Shown here: positions 31,335 through 41,620 of the stretch, piece after piece
How the letters are laid out: each line of letters begins with the position of its first letter
How positions within the stretch are numbered: position 1 is the stretch's first letter
Notes under the pieces: model-generated
What the model saw: only the letters and a program-made list of their open reading frames with translations
The model's database searches: none
What the model was told of the DNA's origin: nothing
NCBI GenBank assembly: GCA_036925085.1
Contig: JAUPFP010000142.1
Span: 1 to 64,000 of the forward strand
Direction: 5' to 3'
Origin: Brachycybe producta
Taxonomy: Eukaryota; Arthropoda; Diplopoda; Playtdesmida; Andrognathidae
DNA length: 64,000 bases
Program-made: the position numbers and the translations under genes

Positions 31335-31500
31335 TAGAGACAGATAGAGAGACAGAGACAGATAGAGAGACAGAGACAGATAGAGAGAGCAAGATAGAGA
31401 CAGAGGGAGAAAGATAGTGAGACATATAGAGATAGTGAGAAGAGAGATACAGCGACAGATAGAGAAAGAGAGAGAAAGACAGAGAGATAGAAAGAGTGAA
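30690..31500. repeat. (GA)n tract of about 800 bp
   Basis: Purine-only plus strand apart from rare C and T. Phrases such as AGAAACAAAGAGAGAG, GAAATAAAGAGAAAGAGAGC and GACAGATAGAGAGAAAGC recur, indicating unequal duplication of longer units. The minus-strand 318-residue serine/leucine frame is a consequence of the repeat. This is the longest simple repeat in the window. Confidence 0.97.
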
Positions 31501-31549
31501 GATGAGGATGAGGATGATGGAATCAGAATTATTTGATGATTAATTATTA

Positions 31550-31905
31550 AACCTTGTTTCCACTGGGGTGAACATTTGAACTTTGTGAAGATTTCAACTG
31601 GTGAAAAATAGAAGACACTTGGCTCCACAGGCAATTAGAAAACGGGATGAACAGAAGTTGCCTCCGCCCTTTTTATGACGAACGGCAACTTCTAATTGGT
31701 TTGGTTGTGTGGTTCGACGTTGAAAAGAGCGGAGCATGTGACGTCAGACTACATAACCAACCAATTAGAAGTTGCCGGTCGTCATAAAAAGACCAACTGC
31801 AACTTCTAATTGATTTGTTGTGTGGTTGAGGTCACGTGTGTTCTATTTTTCACCAGTTGAAATTTTCAAAAAAGTTCCAATTTTCATCCCAATGGAAACA
31901 AGACC
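31550..31905. mobile_element. MITE family B, split by an A element
   Basis: Left arm ACCTTGTTTCCACTGGGGTG and right arm CCCAATGGAAACAAGACC, with TTA outside both ends (31547-31549, 31906-31908). A family A copy separates the arms. Without it the B element would be about 140 bp. Confidence 0.85.
31627..31840. mobile_element. MITE family A, rearranged copy inside B
   Basis: The left arm is complete (ACAGGCAATTAGAAAACGGG), and the centre has TGACGTCAGACTACATAACC. The right arm is broken after GTCGTCATAAAAAG: instead of the normal terminal sequence there is a second partial arm, CAACTTCTAATTGATTTG. An internal rearrangement after insertion is likely. Confidence 0.75.
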
Positions 31906-31959
31906 TTAGAGAGAAAGGAGTATTTGAGTGGAATGAATATATCTTCATGAATGAACAAC

Positions 31960-32610
31960 AACCTTAGCTTAGAAAAATAACAACTCACTTCAAATAAGCA
32001 ACACCAACCAAAAAAGCTGTAAATTAAAAGCTAAACTGGACAAGAGATAAAAAAATAATGAAAACCGATAACGTAGTTGTAAATATAGTATTACTCAATA
32101 GACTCAAATCTCAAGAGCTAAAGAAGAATAAGAGCTAAACCAATAAAAAAATTAATAAACAGTTAAATTAAAACCAACAGCTATAAATTCAACAAGAACT
32201 ATAAATTGGATATGCGCTAAACTTGATCAACAACTAAACTAGACCAAGAGCTAAAACTAATCAAAAGCTAAATCATGTTGAGCTCACTCAACCCAGAGCT
32301 ATAAACTATAATAAAATGTAAACCAATCAAAAATTAACTCATAAACAGCTAACCTAAACCAACAACTAAACTGAAAAAAGAACTAAATTGAACATGAGCT
32401 AAACTAGACCAAAAGCTAAACTAGACCAAGAGCTAAAACTAATCAAAAGCTAAATCAAGTTGCGCTCACTTAACCCAAGAGCTAAACCAATCATAAATTA
32501 AACCATAAAAAGCTAAGTTAAACCAACAACTAAACTGAAAAAAGAGCTAAATTGAGCATAAGGTAAACTAGACCAAGCGTTAAACTAATCAAAAGCTAAA
32601 TCATGCAGTG
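31960..32610 (+). repeat. degenerate AGCTAAAC minisatellite with higher-order repeats
   Basis: Dozens of AGCTAAA/ACTAAACY words spaced by about 9-14 bases. Longer blocks are duplicated: AGACCAAGAGCTAAAACTAA occurs at 32241 and 32423 (182 bp apart), and ACCAACAACTAAACTGAAAA at about 32359 and 32522 (163 bp apart). The strand is C/T-poor and A-rich. No coding signal. Confidence 0.85.
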
Positions 32611-33195
32611 TTTTAGCTTAAATAAGCTGAGAGTAGGACCCCCCCCCCCCCCCAAGACTCACACCCACCTAAACACCAATAATAAAACTCAATATTTAAG
32701 TCACGCCCATCCTTCAATTTCGAGCTACCTGATTTGGTTTTTCCAAGCATGTAAGTATACTACTTACAAGAAATTAACTGAATAAGATCTAAAAATGAAC
32801 TTCAATTTATGAAGTTGAAATTGTGCCTGATTTGTGCAAACGTGTGCGTCCGTCCGTCTGTAGCCTCCCACCACATATCTCCTGTCGCCTACCCTCAAAT
32901 AAACCTTATTATCTTTTCGTCACCTAGCATACTAAGCAATCCACAACACAAATTCTTATTCTGTTCACATAATTCGAAACGAAACACCTTTTAAAAAAAC
33001 CTTTTTTTTTTCTATACAAAGTAAAAAGCCCGTCTTTAATGACACCTATTTTTAAAACCATTATTTTTCACTTATATTTTTAGAGGCTAACCTATATCCC
33101 AAGGTTCGTAAAAGTAAGATGTGTTGCTCATAACTCAAGGACGCCCCCCGCCTCAAAAAATAGGCGACGCCATATTGCTACGTCATGAAGTAAAG
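32611..33195. other. unassigned intergenic sequence
   Basis: C-run at about 32639-32653. Otherwise unremarkable AT-rich sequence; the open frames at 32603-32994 have no recognisable domain. Confidence 0.5.
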
Positions 33196-33365
33196 ACAGT
33201 AAGATAAAATCGTTTGCCCGCGCCTCCTTTTATGAAGACTGGCAACTTCTAATTGGTTTGTTATGTAGTCTGACGTCACATGCTCCGCCCTTTTCCATTT
33301 CCAATTGGTTGATATTTGGTCTGACGCTCACAAAAGACCGGGGCAAACGACTGTACCTCCCCTGT
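33196..33365. mobile_element. MITE family A variant, copy 7
   Basis: ACAGTAAGATAAAATCGTTTG at the left faces CAAACGACTGTACCTCCCCTG at the right. The core has CAACTTCTAATTGGTTTG and TGACGTCACATGCTCC on the left, but TTTCCAATTGGTTGATATTTG on the right. It is a mosaic of two A subfamilies. It abuts another A copy. Confidence 0.75.
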
Positions 33366-33372
33366 CTTTACA

Positions 33373-33560
33373 ACAAGCATCTGTAGACAGCATCAGAATT
33401 TCTTTGGCTCCACCCTTTTATGAGCGTCATCAATTTCTAATTGGTTTGTTGCTGGGTCTGATGTCACATGCTCCGCCCTTTTCAATTCCTAATTGGTTGA
33501 TATTTGGTCTGACGCTCATAAAAGGGCGGAGCCAAAGAAATTCTGAAGCTGTCTACCTGT
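33373..33560. mobile_element. MITE family A variant, copy 8, with exact 9-bp duplication
   Basis: TAGACAGCATCAGAATTTC on the left faces GAAATTCTGAAGCTGTCTA on the right, and CTTTGGCTCCACCC faces GGGCGGAGCCAAAG. GTCTTTACA occurs directly outside both ends (33364-33372 and 33561-33569), an exact 9-bp target duplication. The left copy of the duplication overlaps the last bases of the neighbouring A copy, so this one inserted next to or into it later. Confidence 0.88.
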
Positions 33561-33599
33561 GTCTTTACATGCCTGTAACTAAAAAAAGGCCTGAGTGGC

Positions 33600-33693
33600 C
33601 CACAGTTACAAACGATTGGCACAATTGGCACTTGAGTCACAAAATTGAGAAACATTTGCTTGTTTTATTTATTGCATAAAAATCCGAACCCCT
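33600..33693. mobile_element. element S, right arm only
   Basis: AATTGGCACTTGAGTCAC, TTGAGAAACATTTGCTTG and ATTGCATAAAAATCCGAACCC are the right arm of element S. The left arm is absent. Confidence 0.65.
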
Positions 33694-34138
33694 AGTTATC
33701 AACATGAAAATGCTATCACGTGATTGGCGCTACCATTCTGTCATTTCTAAGACACTTTTCAAAATTCATCTGAAACGCTCAGAATTCACAGACGAATTAA
33801 CAACAACACCATTTAAAAACTTCATTTTTAATCGATTTAAAAACAACACCCACAACACAGTAAGATTTGTGAGCAAATCGCTGTGAAAACCGAATTTATT
33901 TTTTTAAAAAAATTAATCCAACAAAAAGAGAAAAAAAAAAACTAGAAACCACCATGAAATTCCCCATCGCAAAAAAAAAAAAAAAGAGATTAGTTGCGAA
34001 AACTAACCTGAGCTCAAATCGCAAGTGCTTAACTTTTAAGTCTAACACGTCAATTTCGAATAAAATAAAATAAAATCCGTAGAGACAATTTGATTTCATA
34101 AAAAAAAACGAGAAAATAAGAAAGAAAAAAAAAAAGCC
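33694..34138. other. AT-rich intergenic sequence
   Basis: A-runs near 33930 and 33967. The plus-strand frame 33704-33886 (60 codons) shows no recognisable domain. No gene supported. Confidence 0.5.
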
Positions 34139-34892
34139 AAGCTTAAAATCTAGATACAGACGATCAATTCTGGCTTGTCCAATCTCTTGATTTTTTACGT
34201 TAACTGAGCATTTTTTTGCGCTTTTTAATGGTTTATGAACAGCTGATCTTCGAACTCTTATTATTCTGTCTTTCATGAGCAACATTAAAAGAAACTAAAA
34301 AGTATTTTAGAAACTAGAAGGGCAGCTCAATCACTTAAGGCCCTTACACACATGACCGGGCGGAGTCAGGACCGGAGGTCGGCCGAGTGACGGCCATCTT
34401 CTCGGTGGAGGAACTGCACCGTTAAACACACGTGACCTCCACCTATATGATAGTGAATAGGCAAAGACCACGCGTATTCTATTTTTCACCAGTTGAAATC
34501 TTAAAAAGTTCAAATTTTTGCACCAATGAAAACAAGGCTTTACTAAAGCATTACGATTTGAACAATTCACACCTCGGCTGGAAGCGTGCCACAACTAAAA
34601 AAAACACTTTTTTGGGGGAAAACGAGTTTAAAGTTGCAATTTTCTATCTCAACCTATTGTAAGGGGGAGCCAAATAAATCCATAATGTGAATAGTTAAAA
34701 CGGTATTTTTGCACTTGAAAAGCTAAGCAAAGAAAGCCATGAATCTTCTCTTAACTTTAAACTCATTTCCCCCCTCAAAAAAAAGTGTTGTTTTTTTTAG
34801 TTGTGCCACTCATGATGTCGAGGTGCGGAATTGTGCACGTTTCACATATAAAAAAAATTGACAAGCTAGAATCGATCGTCTGTACCCAGCTT
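34139..34892. mobile_element. inverted-repeat element DD, copy 1 (composite)
   Basis: The ends AGATACAGACGATCAATTCT and AGAATCGATCGTCTGTACCC face each other with GGCTTGTC/GACAAGCT just inside. The interior holds an AA end (TTTTAGAAACTAGAAGGGC at about 34302), motif Q (AAGGCCCTTACACACATGAC) and the right half of a B element at about 34470-34540. DD is thus an older unit that collected later insertions. Confidence 0.65.
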
Positions 34893-35452
34893 AAGAGCTA
34901 AAACAAAAGGCAAAAAAAGAAAAAAAAATCTCTTAAAAGTTCAAGTCTAATTACAAAATATATATATCTTCAAAATACCGTAAAAAATCTGGGAAATTAC
35001 AAAAAAAAAAGTTTGAGGTTTAAGAAAAAACTGAAAAGACTAAAAGGATTTTTTTTGACCATCTATGAGTATAGAAATTGGTCTCCAAAAGATGACAAAA
35101 ATGGAGGGGATCAGACTTCAGACAAGTTTTTTTTTCTTCTCTCTCAACTCTCTCTCTCTCTCTCTCCCTTCATTGAGGGAGTTTCCAGTTACAAGTTACT
35201 TAACTCTTTTGTTTTCTTCCATATACTATATGTTTCTAACCTAACATGAAACTTAAGCTTACTTATCAAAGTGTGACATGTTAGCGAATTAAGACGACTC
35301 TCTCTCCCTCTCTCTACAAATGTTAAAAGTGTTTGGACAACTAAAACAAGTTTCATTGGTCAATTTCCCAAGTGAAATATTAGATGACCACTAACATATC
35401 AAAATACATTCTGAACCAAAAACCAAAAATATATAAGTTCATTTGCTGTTAA
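34893..35452. other. AT-rich intergenic sequence
   Basis: Short (CT)n tracts at about 35140-35166 and 35299-35316. No gene or element end recognised. Confidence 0.55.
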
Positions 35453-36215
35453 GCCTCCTTTTCATGGCGATAGTTCTTTCGTGAGAGTAGAGCCCCGTTT
35501 TCACGATAGTTGCTCACATGAGAGCAACTTATTGCGAGAACTATCATCGTGCAGACCACATGATAGTCACTGTTGCGATAGCACTATCACAACTATCTCG
35601 TTTGACTAGATAGTTGATAGTACTGTCGCAAAATAGTAATAGTTGTTCATTGACCGCTTGTTGGGGAATTATCAACTTTGTAGGGAAATTTGGCTTCTGG
35701 AGGAAGAAAGAGAGACACACTGTTGTTGACTCAATGTTATATGTGAAGTAGACGTCACACTGTCATGTGACAGAACTATCACGTTAACTTCAACACGTGT
35801 AGACAGTTGCTATCGTGAGAGGGAACTATCGCAACTTTCATGACAGCAAACTCTCATTAAAGAACTATCGCCGTGAAAACGAGACTAAGCTGTCATGAAA
35901 GTTGCGATAGTTCACTCTCACGCGATAGCAACTGTCTACATGTCTTGAAGTTAACGTGATAGTTCTGTCATGTATGACAGTGTGACGTCTACTTCACAGA
36001 TATCATTTAGTCAATAAACAGTGTTGCCTCTCTCCCTCCAGAAGTCAAATTTCCCTACAAAGTGGATATTTGCCTACAAGCGGTCACTCAACAACTATTA
36101 CTATCGCGACAGTACTATCAACTATCTAGTCAAATGAGACAGTTGTGATAGTGACTATCATGTGGTCTTCACGATGATAGTTCTCGCGATATAGTTGCTG
36201 CTCTCATGAGATGAT
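35453..36215. mobile_element. GATAGT-rich palindromic element M
   Basis: Starts CCTCCTTTTCATGGCGATAG, with a second terminal-type start GCCCCGTTTTCACGATAG at 35493. Its inverse, CTATCGCCGTGAAAACGAG, closes at about 35884. The following half (35885-36215) is an inverse copy of 35510-35870; for example GTAGACGTCACACTGTCATG pairs with its inverse near 35965-35990. At least 18 GATAGT/ACTATC words occur in about 760 bp. Non-coding. Possibly two copies of one element head to head. Confidence 0.75.
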
Positions 36216-37387
36216 CATATGATCAACTTGACATGACTTATTGGGTGTACGCACATGGCGTCTAACACTACAATATGCACAATGTTTAGACGCCATAATG
36301 GTTCACCTAGATCTATATAATGTAAAAAAACCAATCTGTGCTTCATTATATTTTCTTTACTGCAGTCAGACTATGTTCGTTTTTTTTTTTAAGGAAAACG
36401 TATGAAGGCGGGTATTTTTTTTTTACGTTTTTTAATGACTTTTGCAATTTTTTCGGAGATTTTTCGCTAGTGATTTTCAGGTAGATCAGTTGGAAACCTT
36501 TCATTTTTTTTTGTATGAGTATTGTATCGAAGTCTGTAATTTGTATAGGCGCAATTGAAATCCCCTAAAACAGGTTATTGAGTGGGTGGGGCGGGGATTG
36601 CGCCACTCTGTATTTAACCAGGGCACACATCGTGTGGAACTGGCTTAAAGCGTACTAGAATTTGACAGTTGCTTAAACACCGTCATTATTTACATATATC
36701 TCCATAAACGCGTGTAACTCACTAATAAAGTAGGCTACAACTAACTACATTGTAAAAAAGAAAAAGTAAATTAATGCGAATTGCAATGATTTCCATAGTA
36801 TCACATACACTAGGAAATAAAACAAAACCACGCATTTGTGGCCAAAACCATCGTCAGCACGAACAGCAAACATACACAACAACAACAACAACAACTTGGA
36901 CATTATGGCTTCTCTTTTTCTATCTTTTGCCTCATAGAAGCGCAGTTTTCAGATACAAATGTTATACTCAATGGCGAATAACATCAAAAGCAATGAACAA
37001 AACTGCTATATATAGTTAGTTATGTACTAAACGCGATGCCACAGCTCCCTATTCTACACCAGGTGACGATGACAGTCAGGGCTGGATCACACATGCATAA
37101 AAAACAAAGCACGAAAATAGAAAATACGGGCTCGTACAAGATCAGAATAAATTTTCAGCTGTATTTCTGTATTTCCTCCACATTAAGCACCCTCATCTAT
37201 CTTTTTTGATATTATTCTCCCTCTGGAACGCTCTGTTATATCTTTATACCGTTATACCTTTACACCGCTAGATGGCGTTTGCAACGGCAGTAACCCTCTG
37301 TCGTTGTGTCAGTGATAACGATTATAACATATCACCACTAGATGGCGGTATACATCTGTTATATAATATCTAAACATTTTATATATA
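36216..37387. other. unassigned intergenic sequence
   Basis: Contains a palindromic patch near 36219-36229 (GATCATATGATC), T-runs near 36380-36420, (CAA)n near 36876, and a GCTAGATGGCG/CTAGATGGCGG pair near 37268 and 37339. CCTCTGGAACGCTCTGTTAT near 37211 echoes the tandem array at 13440. No gene recognised. Confidence 0.5.
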
Positions 37388-37575
37388 TTATAAGCTTTGT
37401 CTGTCTGTGTATAACGCTGTACAAACAAAGACAAAAACGTTTAAGCACGTCAGAATTTGTTTAAATTTAAATGAACCGCTTTTTTCTCTTGTGGTCATCG
37501 TTAAATAATTTTAGTAGCCAAATTAAACTAGAATTTTACTCCAGTCATTTATGACGGGTTGGGTTACCACACTAG
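37388..37575 (+). mobile_element. Helitron-like element C, copy 3
   Basis: TTATAAGCTTTGTCTGTCTG, GTTTAAGCACGTCAGAATTT and AATAATTTTAGTAGCCAAAT in family order. The end is GTCATTTATGACGGGTTGGG-TTACCACACTAG then T. Shorter than copy 2 through an internal deletion. Confidence 0.8.
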
Positions 37576-37980
37576 TACTGTATATTTATTTAAAAGGTTA
37601 ACGTTCTATCACGGGCAACATCCCCTATTCATATAAGTTCCCCCAATTCCCAAATCCTCCAATACCGCTTCAGAAGTCGCTCGTGTGCTAAGGACAGCAT
37701 CATTCCATAGCCATATACAATGCCAATCACAGCTCAGCCACCTGCGATAACATTTTTGCAGTCGAACTCGACCACCCAAAAGTGGCAACGTGCACCAACC
37801 AAGGCACTTAAAAATCTGCCATTTGCCCTAGAGGGCATTTCAGTGTGTAATAATATCTTCCCATTGCTTTTGCAACATAAGACTGTTGTTTGCCCTCAAG
37901 CCATGAGTGGCCTTAACTTGTCAGCAGGTTGGGCTGCAATGGTTACTTTCAAAACAACGTAGCAGAAACCGGTCTTTGGC
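37576..37980 (+). other. less AT-rich unique sequence with an 80-codon frame
   Basis: No repeat partner in the window, and base composition is more balanced than the neighbours. The frame 37720-37962 starts after an in-frame stop and I recognise no domain. It could be an exon, a remnant of a long transposon body or chance. It ends at the 9-bp duplication of the adjacent A element. Confidence 0.35.
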
Positions 37981-38189
37981 ACAGGCAATTAGAAATCGGG
38001 ACATACAGAAGTTAGCTCCGCCCCTTTTTATGACGAACGGCAACTTCTAATTGGTTCGTTATGTCGTCTGACGTCACATGCTCCGCCCTTTTCAACATCG
38101 AACCACACAACACACCAATTAGAAGTTTCCCGGTCGTCATAAAAAGGGCGGAGCCAAACGTCTGTATGTCCCGATTTCTAATTGCCTGT
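37981..38189. mobile_element. MITE family A, copy 9, with exact 9-bp duplication
   Basis: ACAGGCAATTAGAAATCGGG and its inverse frame a 209-bp palindrome with CGTCTGACGTCACATGCTCC in the centre. GTCTTTGGC occurs at 37972-37980 and 38190-38198. A full-length, well preserved copy. Confidence 0.93.
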
Positions 38190-38824
38190 GTCTTTGGCAT
38201 GTGTGTGTTTCAGTTATTTTCAAACACACAAAAGGCAAAAAGACATGCGCACAGCACACAGAGAAACAAGAGAGAAAGAGATACACAAACACTCAAAAAG
38301 CCACAAACAAAAACACACAAAACAACACTCAGAAAGAAGAAGACGAAAACGAAGAAAGCCGAGGAGAGAAAAAAAAAAGAGGTGACAGTCGAAATTGATT
38401 GTAACAGTGATTTATGGCGTATAATGTATGGGCATAAAAAACGTTTCAGGTCCCTTCACAAATTGTAAGTGACAAACTACATTGTATATAAATGAACATT
38501 GGGGGTAGTGCAGTAGCTTTAACAATGTTCAAAGATACAGAGAGAGACCTTCTTCTACTAGAGAAACACTGACAAAAAAAAACAAAAAACAAAAAACAAA
38601 AACTATGAATTTTATTTCAAATCCTCTTTCATTTTTCACCTTTTTTTTTGTTGTTGTTGTTGAAGGTAACAATAAGAAGAAAATTATTTTTCTTCAAAAA
38701 GTTTCATCTAAAAAAAAAGTTCAAAAAAACAAGTCAAAAGTTGGAATTGACTTTATTTTAACAAAAAAAAAAACTGAAAAGTAATAAATTTAGAAACACC
38801 TAAAAACTGAAAGCTCATTTAAAT
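38190..38824. other. A-rich intergenic sequence
   Basis: CACA-rich patch 38220-38340, then A-rich with (GTT)n near 38650. Lys-rich frames at 38061-38468 run out of the A element into this sequence and are not genes. Confidence 0.55.
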
Positions 38825-39018
38825 ACAGGCAAGTGTGCCCACCACTAAGATTTCGTTTGCCCCGCCCTTTTATGAGCGTCATCAATTTCTAATTGGGTTG
38901 TTACTTGGTCTGATGTTATATGCTCCGCCCTTATCAATTTCTAATTGGTTGATATTGGGTCTGACGCTCATAAAAGGTAGGAGTAACATACTATATTGTG
39001 CTGTGCTTAAATACCTGT
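38825..39018. mobile_element. MITE family A variant, copy 10
   Basis: Left arm ACAGGCAAGTGTGCCCACCA with CGTTTGCCCCGCCC; the centre has TTTCTAATTGG twice; the right arm is degraded (GTGCTGTGCTTAAATACCTGT). No target duplication found. Same subfamily as 39304. Confidence 0.8.
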
Positions 39019-39303
39019 ATTCTACACAGCGTATTAACTGCTGCCATCCAAGTCAATATTATATTTGCATGGATAAATTAGGTGAAAGAAGTTTATTTTC
39101 ACAATGCAATTTCTATATTGCTTTTGGACTAAAAAATAGTCCTTCTGCGACAGGCTACTTGCAGAGTAATTATTAAAATTCAAAATCGTCCAATACGCAG
39201 ATTGCGTAATGAGACAATGCAACTAAACCATGGAGTGGGGGGGGGGGGGGTTCTCAAACACACATACTGCTACCATAACCTCACAAAAAAGGCCATAAAA
39301 AGG
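39019..39303. other. spacer between two A copies
   Basis: Unique sequence with a G-run at about 39236-39250. TAAAAAGG at 39296-39303 is the left duplication of the next element. Confidence 0.55.
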
Positions 39304-39498
39304 ACAGGCAAGTGTGCTTAGCACAAATCCATCGTTTGCCCCGCCCCTTTTTATGAGGAACGGCAAATTCTAATTGGTCTTTATTTGGTCTGATGTCAGA
39401 TGCCTCGCCCTTTTCAATTTCTAATTGGTTGATATTTGGTCTGACTTTCATAAAAGGGCGGAGCAAACGATGAATTTGTGCTGAGCACACCTGCCTGT
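39304..39498. mobile_element. MITE family A variant, copy 11
   Basis: ACAGGCAAGTGTGCTTAGCA faces TGCTGAGCACACCTGCCTGT, and ATCGTTTGCCCCGCCCC faces GGGCGGAGCAAACGAT. The exact 8-bp duplication TAAAAAGG lies at 39296-39303 and 39499-39506. Confidence 0.92.
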
Positions 39499-39506
39499 TA
39501 AAAAGG

Positions 39507-40486
39507 TGGTCACTTAAAACAAGCTGCATCAGAATCAAAACATGGAGAGAGAGAGAGAGAGAGAGAGAGTGATTAAGGAAAGGGGGCGCCAACAGAAGTA
39601 ATATATCTTTTTTTAAAAAAAAAGTAATTCTCCATATGTTTACAAGAACGGATGGTGGGGGTGGGGATGGGAGAAGAAAGCAATGTGAATTTAAAGGTGT
39701 TTTCAAGGCGCCAACTAAACATTTTAATGTACTAGTTTCAAAACTTAAAACAACTAACTCTCTCTCTCTCTCTCTCTCTTTTTTTGTTTTACAGCCATAC
39801 ATAATTAAGAGGGGAGGGAGGGAGGTGTAGGCGGCCTACAACTTTAAGCTCACCATAAGGGCTAAAGCTCTTTCCCCCCTTTTCTCCTCACCCTTTTGTA
39901 ATTAAAAACTTACACCACACAATTAGGTGAAAATTTAAGCACTGAAAACCCCCCTCCTCCTCCTCAATAGTTTTCTATTGCTAAGTACACATGCAAATTA
40001 CGCACACACATTCATATTTATATTGCAACTTGGTTCCTTTTTCCTCTCTCTCTCTCTTTCCAGATGATGATGATGATGATGATGATGAAAGGAGTAATAG
40101 AAGGCACCATGGGGTCTACACAAAAGCCATTTAATATAAAATAGCCAAAGCCCATTTATATATACTATATATAGTGTATATATACATTATATTGTGTATA
40201 TATAAAAGCCCCCCCCCCCACACACACACCCCTTTCTTCTTTCTGGGTGTTGTTGTATTGGCCGCAATGACCGCGATCTACCCCCACATCCAACCCCCTC
40301 ACCCGCTGTTCAGTGCTTCTGCACTGCGACAACAACCTTTCAGTTATTGGAAGCAATATTAAGTCGTTACACACACGAAGGCACACACACACACACCGAC
40401 TGATTCTACCTATTTTTTGTTTATCCAGAATCTAACTGTGTGTTTTGTCTTAGTTTCGATTCTTTTTTTTTGTCTTTTCTGCTCGC
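39507..40486. other. low-complexity intergenic sequence
   Basis: Contains (GA)n at 39545-39568, (CT)n at 39758-39779 and 40045-40058, (GAT)n at 40064-40087, a TATA-rich palindromic stretch 40160-40203 and a C-run near 40209. No gene. Confidence 0.6.
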
Positions 40487-40840
40487 TTAATCTATGACCT
40501 TTTTCTGTTCTTAATCTATGCCTTTTTTCTGCTCTTAATCTATGCGGGTTTTTTCTACTCTTAGGAAAAAAAAAATCACACAAAGTGTTCTAAGGAAATT
40601 AACTGAAGCGCCGCCATATATCTTTCAGTGCAAAACAAAAAATTACAGTTCAATTCTGATTTTGTATTTCTATTTCTAATTTCTGCTTGGTTTTTCAGCA
40701 TGTGTGATTCTTCTCTTAATCAATGCTTTTTTCTTCCCTTAATCTATGTCTTTTTTCTGTTCTTCATGTATGCATTTTTCTGCTCTTAATCTAGTCCTTT
40801 TTTCTGCTCTTAATCGACACCTATTTTCTGCTCTTACACA
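40487..40840 (+). repeat. CTTAATCTATGCCTTTTTTC minisatellite split by element D
   Basis: About four 23-24-bp units (CTCTTAATCTATGCCTTTTT) precede position 40563 and about six follow 40718, in the same orientation. Element D lies between them. Either D inserted into an existing array, or the array grew from the end of D. Confidence 0.75.
40563..40718. mobile_element. inverted-repeat element D, copy 3
   Basis: A left-hand ATCACACAAAGTG end faces CAGCATGTGTGATTCTTCTC. The interior has GAAGCGCCGCCATATATCTTT and TTCTGATTTTGTATTTCTAT, as in the copies at 26928 and 60379. Confidence 0.65.
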
Positions 40841-40934
40841 CATATGCAGAAATAGATAAATGAAAACAGATTGTTATTTGACAAAAAGTTAACAGAAAAA
40901 AAAGCTGAAATTCTTTCAACATTTTTTCCTATTC

Positions 40935-41165
40935 TCAATCTGTAGTCCAAGTGCCAATTAGGAAGTAAAAATCTCCGTTTAAATCAACCAACAATTATGG
41001 TTTTTTTTTCAATCAAAAACACTGGTTAGAGGCTAGAACTCTTTTTGACAAATGATAGTAACCAGACAGCTAGCCTCTGACCAGCCTTTTTGATAAGAAA
41101 AAGCATAATTGTAGTTGCTCTATTGAAAAACAACTTAAGAAACATTTGCTTGATATTAAGCTTCT
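40935..41165. mobile_element. element S, copy 3, lacking its outer ends
   Basis: CAAGTGCCAATTAGGAAGT and AATCAACCAACAATTATGG on the left; ACACTGGTTAGAGGCTAGA facing TAGCCTCTGACCAGCCT in the centre; AGAAACATTTGCTTGATATT on the right. The terminal GGCTCGGATTTTTATGC is missing on the left and altered on the right. A short palindrome follows (CCACTAGGTCGGTGACG ... CACCGACCTAGTGG, 41171-41209). Confidence 0.7.
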
Positions 41166-41274
41166 CGTCCACTAGGTCGGTGACGTAGCGCAGCACCGAC
41201 CTAGTGGGCGAGAAGCTATCAAGAAGTTCCAGACTTTCTCTAGAGTATAATGCCGCGCCGCACTTCCGCCCTAA

Positions 41275-41578
41275 TACGTTGTACACACATAGAGATAAAT
41301 GAATTAATATTAAATGTGTTTAGGTGAATTATACGGAATCCAGTTAAGGACATGAACCAAATAAAAATTGACTTTAATTATTAATATTTTAAAATTGAAA
41401 TACTAAATCAATATTTTGTCAATAATTTATCTGATTATATTTAAGTATTAACTCAATTATTTTCAGATTATTAACTGAATAAATTGAATTCGACATATTG
41501 TTTGTTTGTCCTTCACAGGGCTCTGTAGAACACGTTTATTATTTAAATGCATTTAAATTATCAGGTATGTACTAGGTA
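41275..41578 (+). mobile_element. Harbinger-like MITE family J, copy 2
   Basis: TACGTTGTACACACATAG at the left, ATGTACTAGGTA at the right, with TAA on both sides (41272-41274 and 41579-41581). The body shares GAATCCAGTTAAGGACATGA and TTGTCCTTCACAGGGCTCTG with the other copies. Confidence 0.88.
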
Positions 41579-41620
41579 TAATGAACGGGACTTCATTCGG
41601 GGGGGGGGGGGGGGGACTTC

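Noticed and set aside
30678-31634. 318-residue minus-strand open frame rich in Ser and Leu
   Set aside because: It lies on the (GA)n tract and runs into a B element; a dinucleotide repeat with few interruptions keeps frames open by itself.
40160-40203. TATATA-rich palindromic stretch as a promoter
   Set aside because: No downstream gene; it looks like a TA microsatellite.
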